64,000 nt of DNA from NCBI GenBank assembly GCA_018105865.1, contig CM030836.1, forward strand, positions 5,232,983 to 5,296,982, read 5' to 3'. The notes under the pieces were generated by a model. The model made no database searches and was not told where the DNA came from. It saw nothing but the letters and a program-made list of their open reading frames with translations. This DNA is from Metaphire vulgaris (Eukaryota; Annelida; Clitellata; Crassiclitellata; Megascolecidae). This document shows positions 11,601 to 21,600 of this stretch, piece after piece. How positions within the stretch are numbered: the first letter of the stretch is position 1; every line of letters starts with the position of its first letter. Position numbers and translations under genes: made by a program.

Positions 11601-14600
11601 CAAGCAAATGATAAAGTTGCTTACTTTATTTAACCCCTTTACCAGCAACCCCAAAGATATTTGTCTTCCAATGGTGGCATTCGTAGCAGCAACCCCAAAG
11701 ATATTCATCTGCTACTTTCCAGACTGCTGGTTAGCCGGCAACCCCAAAGAAATGCGTCCAAACGCTAACTATAGTTTTGGTATCGTTCTCTTCTGTAAAT
11801 GTAATAGATTTCTCCAGTGTTTTGGCCAATATTCATCAAAAATCGAATTTATTTTGCCCCACTCCAACAAATAGTTGATCTGCTAGTGGCAGTGCCTTGG
11901 TGACCGGAAATTCATTGCTATGCGGCGATAATAGAAGCCGCAATATTCCACCAGAAAGTGGGGATAAATTTCCCTAAATCAAAAGCAAAGCAAATATAAA
12001 TAGAATTAGAGCAAATTTGAAGTTTATGGCTGTAGTAGAATGGCAATTTATGATGTTGAACCAAAGTTGCCTTAGTCCTAGCAAACGGCCTTTTGTTATA
12101 GCATTTGCAACACATTCGTTGAATGTCCAGGTAAAAATTCACTGATTGAGGATGTAATGTGATAAAGGGATACTGAATCTGACCTAATTATCAATTTTTG
12201 AATGTTTCCTTAGTTTCTATATTTCAAATTCCAAAGTGCTTAAACTTTTTTAAATAATACATTGCTGTGTACAAATAAATGACCGCCATGGCAATGGATT
12301 TGAAATTTTTAATGGACAGTACCCGGTAAATGGGTTAAATTGAGGGCCATTTTTACTATTTCCTAGTCAGTGTGAAAGCAGTAGAAAGCTACTGATGGAG
12401 AAAATGTGGGTGGTGGGTGGTAACCTCGAGTTCACTAACTTCGCTGCAACCAGTGTGTATCCAGTGATAGAAGAGAGATTCATGACAAAGTGCTCTTGAC
12501 TCTAGCCTGCTAGTACAATAGCACTATATAAATCAACCTGTAACTAAGTTAAACTAACTAACTGGTACTGGTACTGGTAGTAGCTACAGTATAATGCCCA
12601 GTAGCTCAGACATAAGTTAGAGTCTGCCCACTATGTTGACCCGGATGCACTGGTATTATAGTGGGAGGGAATGCACCTGTTCATATAACCGGTGAGCAGG
12701 CCCGTCTTTATGTGTTGGAAATTGGGCACTGTGCCCAGGGCCCCATGTGCTCCATAAGGGACCCCATGTGCTCCATCCTTATTATGTGTTGACCTTTTTT
12801 ACCTCTTTTTGCCTATCATACTGCTGGAGGATAAATTAATTCAAAGATCAAGCACCCAAAAATGTTATGACCTTTTTTCTTGGCAACTTTTTCGGGCATC
12901 ATAAGAAACAAAGAACGTTTTTTCACCCCTCCTGGGCCCCCCAGGCCGCCAGGTGCCAGGGGACTCACACTGACAAAAGACCGGCCTGCCTGTGAGACTG
13001 CCATTGACGTGAGGGGAGATTCATCTGATGGTCATTGGTCAAGAAGGTTGCTGCTGCTGTCCGGCATCCTTTGATCCCCTGCCTGAGGTTGAAAGCCCTG
13101 GTGCATCCTGTGGAGGCATTGTGGCAGTCTTGCAATTAGGGAATGGCCGGATGGGTATTTTCCACTGGATACTGGATCCAGATATTTTGGGTCAACATTT
13201 GCCAGATCCGGATCCGCAGTGAATATTACCACACAGGATTAGAATGACCCTAACTTACCAATTACCAGTAGTCACTTAATACTCACTACTCAATTACCAT
13301 ATGTGTGACGTAGTTCCAGTTAAATTAAAATTTTGCGGGAAATTGTGGGTGCATTCTTTGACTTAAGTTAATGGATGCACCCACAAATTAAAACATGAAA
13401 TGTGACAATAATATTCGGATTCGGTAGTTTGGTGACAGAAATATTTGGCGAATCTGGATATTGCCAACTACCACACTATCCAGTATCCAGCCAAAGTGAA
13501 TGTCCAGAGCGGTTTCCGGTCATTTCCTAATTTCAATGCATTGCCCTGAATGTTGGCTGCGATTTCAGAGCGCCATTTATGAACAGGCCGTAATTAGAAC
13601 AAATCAGACCTGTACCCTGTAGGTGGGCAGAACCTTATATATTCTTACTATTAAATACATGTGCCTCGTTACAGAAACAACATATTAGTCACTAGTCTTA
13701 TAAATAATACTAGCATCCATTTTAATTTTCCCTTAAAGTGGATGCAATTATCTGTAATCAGCTGATGATTTGGGTAGCTGATTGTTTGGGGCTGATAATC
13801 GACTGGAGGCATTATATATTGGTGCATCTTGTGCTTTCGCCATATATGCTTTCATTTTGAAAATAGCCACTTTATAAGTCTTATCACTTGTGACATATGT
13901 GATTATTTATTCTGAGTTTAGTTTTGCTTATGACATTGAGCTTTAAACTTTGAAAGAATGTGGTCCAGAGTCCTAAATGATTGGGGGTTCAGTCAGAGAT
14001 GCCTTATAAGTTTATGCCAACTCACACTGTTGTGCCAATGTGTTACTGTTTGATCAATAGCTTTTCTTTTGAAGTTGTCTCTGAATTGAACAGAGGTCCT
14101 GGCAAGGCAAGTCATGTGATCATTGTTGGGCATTTGGCTGTTCAATTAGTGCAAACTGAGTACTCGAATTACAACTGCATATGTGTGCTTTCAGTTACCA
14201 ATTAATAGAAGCAGGATGGCAGCTTAGCTGGCTGTACACTGTACAGTTGAACTTTGTTGGAACCATTACATTAAAATTGAACTTTGTATTTTGTGATGTC
14301 ATAACAAACATTATGTTTTGAAAATGTTGCAATGTTCACATGTGATTACCATAACACAGGAAAAGTATGGTAATAGTGGCTGAGTTCTGCTGTTCCCAAT
14401 GGCCTTTTTCTAGAGACTACTATTATATTATTCAGTTCAGTTTAAGTGAATAAATCAGTATTGTAACTGAGGCACTGTGTTGCGTTTTGAACAGAGACAA
14501 CATGCCGAGTCATTTCAAGTTCAAGGAATGGTGTCCTTTGGTCTTCAGAAACCTGCGTGAACGATTTAATGTTGATGAAGACAGTTACCTGGTAAAGGAA

Positions 14601-15657
14601 TAAATACAGAATTATTTAAGAATCAATAATTATTATCAATTGGTCTCCAAGTCTGGTCAAACTAAGTTAATATGGATTCTGATATTTTCTATCCTTGAGA
14701 TAAACATTAGCATATTATGTTTGCATTAGGTGATAATGAGCTTTACTCTTTACCTTTATACTCCTGATTTTGCATTGACCTCTAAAAGCAAATTTCGTTT
14801 TGCTTATAAATAATTTATATAAAATTTAAACAAATTTGTTTAAATTTTTCCTAGATTCATTCAATCCAATTGTACCAGAGCCCTCATTTACACCTAGGGA
14901 CATAGTTAGGTCTGCTCTTGATTAACCTAGGATGAGGACAAAGGATGGTGGACTTTGTCCTGTGGGCGGAAGGACAAAAGCCACCCACTGGGAGAGTTAA
15001 TTTAAAGTCACTTCTTTGTCAGATCTGGACTGGAGGAGGTCATTATGCCTGATGAGGCACTGTGTTGCGTTTTGAACAGAGACAACAGAGACATTGATAT
15101 GTGCCATGTGCCATGACCATTGATAGGATCTGACTGATAATGCAAGTGTCTTGTGTGTGTGTGTGTGTTTGTGTGGGTGTGTGTAAGGTTTGTAGGTGTG
15201 TGTGTGTGTGCAAACAATAAAGGTAAAGGTAAAGGAAGGTCCTGTAGACCGTAGACCATACTCCAGGTTCCGGTGCTTATCTCTACCAGGGCAATCAGCG
15301 ATGTAGGTGGTATGAACCATTAATCTGAGGTTGCCATTACTTTCCCCAGACCCACATTTTACCTTGCAGCTTAATGCTGCTCTTCAGTTTACCACTGCCC
15401 TCTAGTGAGTAAGGCTGGGCTGACCATAGGGCTCCTGCGGGATCAAACCCGTGCCCTTCTGCTCCATCATCCAGTGCTGTTACCACTCTGCTACTTCCCG
15501 CCCCGTGCAAACAAAACAAAATATATAACAACTAGTTATGTCAATATAACTTGTTATTATATATTTTGTTTTATTTGTTCAATGAAACGGATGACTCACC
15601 AGACTCACGAGCATTGTGAATCACGATCAGCATAACTGATGAGGCTATATATTATAT

Positions 15658-15694
<37 letters not shown>

Positions 15695-18600
15695 ACTTTA
15701 AAACAATATATATATATGTATATTGTTACTCATGTTTCTGAAACTTCATTTTTTTACTGATAGCATATTACTATAGAAATTCTTTGAATTAGTTATTTTA
15801 GTAATATCTGATTTAAATGGTGATAAATTTGAATCAGTTTTTTAGTGATATCTGATTTGAATATACTTGCCTGCTATGGTCGGTTTTTTACAGTGCAATG
15901 CACTTGTAGAAAATTTCTCATGATCACAAAATGATTCATTTATCAGTGAATACATTCCAATCACCTTTTGCTGTAAATTCTTACTGGTTTAACCCTATCG
16001 CCCCTAAATCCCTATGCGAAAAAAACCCTGTCCCCTGGCTTCCCTGGGGAAAATGGGTAATTTTAACACACCAAAATAATATCAAATGGTGGATGGTGGA
16101 TGCCAACATTATGCAGTCTAGAATCAATGATAGGAAGTGTGGAGCGCCGACGACGAATTCCGTTGGTTCGGAAGTTGCCAATCAATGACACGCATAAATC
16201 TTTTTTTCGCCTTCGACACAACGAATGATTTAGATTTATTCATTTTATTACTAACTTTACGTTTATTCATTTTATTACCACTTTTCGCTCTCTGTATTAT
16301 CTAACAAGAACTAGCAACAAGAATACCTAGTCTGCGGTCCTTCTAAACACCGTTCTCAAGTAATTTACCGCTAAACCGATTTATATTCTTCTCGGGGTCT
16401 GGCCAAAGTGCTGAAACCGAAATATCGGTTTCTCAGGGCTTGGTAACGGACGCTCGAACCGATATTTCGGTTTCTCGGGGCGAAAGGGTTAAAATACATA
16501 GCAGCACCAGAATCACAGTAAAATCCTTTAATTAAACTAAAAGATAGTTTGCATATAAAACTTTTGTTGCTCTGTTTCCCTATTAACCCCCTTAAAGGTT
16601 ACTCCGAATTAAATCGTCCATTTTACAGTGCGTTACAAATAGTTGGCCATTCCAGGGGTTAAGCTCTATATGTAGTTGAGAGTAATTAAAAGCAGGCTTG
16701 TTAGTGCTTGGCCTTGTGCTTGGACTTGTACTGTGCTTAAGTACCAAAAAGCAGGTGCTTGTGCTTGGCCTTGGACTATGAGTGCTTGGCCTTGTACCTT
16801 AGGTGCTTGGCCTTGTGCTTGGCCTTGTGCCTTAGGTGCTTGTTAACAAGACTGATTAAAAGCATAAAATCAAACTCATTAGAATTCATTTTACTCGTTA
16901 TATGTTCTTAAGCTATTGCATGTTTATGACAAATTTGTTGGGCTAATTGTGTATTTACCAGGTCCTTTAGAATTAAGCACTATTTTGTCATGCAATGCTT
17001 TCATGTGACACTGTTTATTCAGTGGGTGTTGTACTGTTTCCCTGGATGTAGGATCTGGAGTGCTTCTGTTGCTGCTGGCATACTGTTAGATTCATTGAGT
17101 ATATTTTTGAAAACTTTTGTCCATTTAGCTGTCTTTGACCAAACGGTGTCCTCTGGACATGGACTCACCCGGCAGAAGTGGAGCAAGATTTCTCATGTCC
17201 TACGACCGAAAATTCGTCTTGAAAACGCTTGCAAATGAAGAAGTGACTGAAATGCACAGAATTCTCAAAGACTATCACCAGGTTGGTTTTCCGGAAATGT
17301 TAAAAACCTTTTGCTTAGGATATTAGGGAATATCAGTGTGGTTGGTTTTGTGAATTGATGGTAACTGAAACCTCACTTAATATCTATTACTGTTTATAAG
17401 ATTAGTTTGTTTTGCTATTTTATATAGTCATTCATTATTTGATGCATTTGGTAGATTCAATTTTTATGGAATCTATTTGTTCAGCCCATTTGTACATTGC
17501 ATACATTATAGTGACCATTTTTATAATTTGTATGGCATTTATTGTTTATTTATTTTATTGTTTGTCAATTTGCTTTACACACATATGTAAAATCTTGGCT
17601 ATATTTGTGATTTCTTCCTCAGAAGATGGCAGAGTGGGTTATGCGCTGGAGCGGTAGGCTGACGGAGTGGGTTCAAGCCCCGTTAGCGCCCTTAGTGGCT
17701 TTCACACAGGCAGTAATGCCTTCTAAGCCACTCTAAATCATGCTATGTATGTATAGAAACCCAGTAATCTTTTTCTTATTAGTGATCTTAATATGATAAT
17801 ATAATAGCCCTTAAAGTCAAGTTCTGTAAATTTCTGATCTCCTACTTCATCTGTCTTGATAAATTAAGAACTTTGTGGATTTTTGGTATTTCTTAGTGTA
17901 TCATCAACATTCTTTTTTGCTGCCTTTTGATCATTTTACTAAAATCCTGCATTATTCTCTCCTTTGGAATGCGCTTCCTGCGACTGTGATGTCGATTACA
18001 TCTGTGGATTCGTTCCTGACCGCTCTTTCAAGTCTCCTATGAATAGTTACCGAAAAATTTAGGGCTATCTTTCTGTACGAACCGATGAATTGCTGATGTA
18101 AAACGCTTTCGACTTTAGCCCTAGCTATGCTATAGCGTTTCATAAATTATCTTTGTAATAATAATAATAATATTCATTTAAATATGAATTGTGAAGCTCG
18201 CTATTCATTATCATTATCATGCTTTCTGGTCATAGGAAACAGAATAATGGATTTCTGTTATGGACATTTGACCTCATGTATTTTAGAAGAAATGCATTGA
18301 TTTTGTGATTTTTTTTGGATTTTAGTATGTTGTTGAATGTCATGCAGACACGTTACTGCCGCAGTTTCTAGGAATGTATCGCCTGACCGTAAATGATAAT
18401 GAAACATATATTGTTGTCATGAGAAATATATTCAGCTCTCATCTGGTAATTCACAAGAAGTATGACCTTAAAGTAAGCTACATACATTGCACAGTTTGTG
18501 CTTTGCATATTTAGAGAAATTTTCAGTGATGAGTTAGTTAGCTGCTGTTAGGCAGATTCTGCCTTTATAATGTGTACTATAGTTAATTATACAATGCGCA

Positions 18601-21600
18601 TGTGTGGGTAAAATCACTTTGTGATCAGTCACTCTCATTTGTTATACAGTCGACTCCACTTAAGTGGATACCTGATAAGTGGATAAATCGGTTAAGTGGA
18701 TAAGATTTTGAAGTCCCGTTTTGAGCTCCATGTATTTCAATGGGACATAGGTTCGTTTAAATGGATACGCTGCAAGTGGATAATTCGCCTAACTGGATAA
18801 CATTTTTTAGTCCCGTGGCCATTAATTCTGTGTAAATGGTGACGGATAAGTGGATAACCAGCCATCAACATGGCCAAACTCACTGCCAACTTGCCAACTG
18901 TTGCTGTGATTGGCTGAACCATTGCCCACAGCCTTGAAAGGGCGGAGCAAAACAAGTCAACGCGCCATTTTCAAAGCTTCCTGCGCGTGATTGGCTGAAA
19001 TGAACAGCTGCATAGAGTATATACATGGTTGGAGTTGCCGGGGGGGAGGGTTGGAGGGGGGTTGAACCCCCTCCCAGCTAACTTTGCAACCCTCCCAAAA
19101 ATCGCACGTCGGGTACATGCAGCCTCTGTAATTCATTGAATTTCAGTCCTCAGCCCTCCCTCCCCCCAGCTCAAATTTCACAACTCCAACACAGAGTATA
19201 GAAAAGGCAGATAAGCAGCTGGTTGAGCGCCAATTTAGGTTGTTATTACCCGACAGTAGGGGTATGGAGGACTTTGAACAGTACCGTCAATTGACGATGG
19301 GCTGCAACCAAATGTGCCGCGTTCAATACGACTGGGGCAACTTCAAAGGCGGTCAGCAGCAATGAAGACCCAGTGGAAGAGGTGTCGAAGTAGAACAACC
19401 TCCCACGGACGTTGGCGACCAATCTCTAAGCAATGGACGTCCTTTGATGATTTAGGGAGGCTAACGGCAGTACCTACGGAATCACTTGAAAGCCAGATTG
19501 CGGACTTCGGTCGTAAAACTATCACTCAGTGATCAACTACAAGTAATTATTTTGATCGGAAATGGACTAAATCGCAATGTGTATACTGTATACAGTAGTA
19601 CATGAATGTTTTTGTCATTTAAGTTTTAATAATGTTATTACACATAAGCCTACGGCCAACTTCGGGTAAGTGGATACGCCGCCTAACTGGATAATGTCGT
19701 GACGGTCCCAGGGCTATCCAGTTAAGCGGAGTCGACTGTACTGTATATTATTTTGTTTCAAGGAAGATATTTACTTGAAAATTACTGGTAATTTCACTGT
19801 TAGTTATTTGTAGACTCTCCTTTCAGACAGAAGTTTTATTTATCAAGGCATGCCTTGTGAATTTCAAATGTTTTTTAAATTACTGGTGCATTAGATTGAT
19901 CATATGTTGACAGATTTTACTGTTTGCTTTAACAGTTAGTTACTATATCAATAAATTCTTTGAGAAGCAGAATTGACCTTTTCGTTTCTAGACCCTTTGG
20001 CCCAAAGAGTTCCTAAACCTAGCCTTTTTTCATGGCACTTTGGACAGAAGGGCCATGTATATAAATAATGCATGGCAGAATGTAGCAATGGTATTTAAAA
20101 GTACTGATATGACGTTTCTGTGATGCTGGTGTGTAATTAATTGACGGTACGGGGTAGGGTTGCCAAATAATGAAAGGTTAACATGTTAACTTCCATTTAA
20201 TTTTTATATGGCTGCTCTAAACTCCAGGACTTGCATAAAATAATCTTGTATAACCAAGACAGCTAATTGAAAAGTCTTTTCAGTTACTGTACTCTGGTCC
20301 AAAGTGAAATTGCACTATGTTCAGTGATCACTGAGTATGTACATCTGCTGTTTTATATCCAAGATATTGCTGCTGTGTATATGCTTTCTTGTGCAGATGA
20401 AATGAGTTTTTAAATGGTGAATGACTGTGATAGTTGGGTTGTGGTTGCTTGCTTTTTTAAACATGGAGTGAAAGTCTAAAGGTTTCACTTCATGAGTGTC
20501 ACCGTTCATGTGCGTAGGGTTCAACAGTAGATCGACAAGCAAGTGACAAGGAACGTGCAAAAGATTTTCCAACATTTAAGGACAATGACTTTGTGAATGA
20601 CGGCATCGCATTGCTGTTGGAACCAGATCAACGGCCAAAGCTGATTAGCACTCTTGAGTCAGACACTTCGGTCAGTAGTGGTGCAGTGATTACCTTTAGC
20701 TTCTATCTTTGATCTAACTTAGGTAAGAGATTAAGATCACTCCAAGAGCCTGTGGTTGACTGGAAGGTTTAGCAACTTTAATCTTTCAGTGATTTATGTA
20801 GCTGAATATGACTGATTTCCAGCCTTTCCCTCATTGCTTTTCCTTCAACCAATTAAGCACCCGATGTTCTCATTCACTGCTGAGCCAATGGTCTCAGCGC
20901 CTGAGACAGAAGCAGATGAAAAGCTTCTGCCAAGTCAAGGTTCAAACCCCAGACTGACAGTTCAGCTTGTTTAGCCATCTTAGTTACTCAGACCAGCACT
21001 ATCGTGATGTTGGAGACAACAGCTGGTTGCATTGTTTTGTTGAATATCATCGGATACTAACCGTGTCAATTAAATTATTAAACATAATTATTAGCAACTA
21101 GCTGTTCCCGGCCAAGCGTTGCTATGTCTAAGTCTGGCTTCAGACACATGCATAACCTACTGTGTAAGCAACTGCAAACGGTGGCCTCTCCCCTTCCTCT
21201 CCTTCTCCCTTTATCGTCCCTCTTCACCTCCCTCTTCCTCTGCTCTTCCTATCGTTTTCCCTCTGGCACCTGCAACAGTAGTTGGAGTTGCCTTCACAAC
21301 TCCAAGAGTGGTTGGAGGTCGCTTTGGGACTGCCAACAAATACCCCCGTATTTTAATTGCTGGAGATGCCTTCGACACCTCCAACAGTGTTTGGAGGCCC
21401 ATTTGGAACCACCAACCCTCTCCAATGCTACTGTGATTTTGTCTGTTTGCATAGCTCAATGACACAGCCATTTTGTTTGTTTTGCTCACTCGTCCGGTTC
21501 AGGGCGTGACCTAAGTGTTGCTAACTGGGAATTGCATGATTTTCAGGTTTTCCAAATGGAAAATAAGGCTAATTTTAGGATCACTTGATGTTTTTTCATT

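Noticed and set aside
17630..17700. Functional tRNA gene
   Set aside because: A and B boxes are present but no cloverleaf closes, and the same head plus tail recurs at 28488 and 38271, so it is a SINE.
21119..21490. Overlapping frames on both strands at 21.1-21.5 kb
   Set aside because: Pyrimidine-rich intron DNA with a dispersed-repeat look (TGTTCCCGGCCAAGCGTTGC); not coding.
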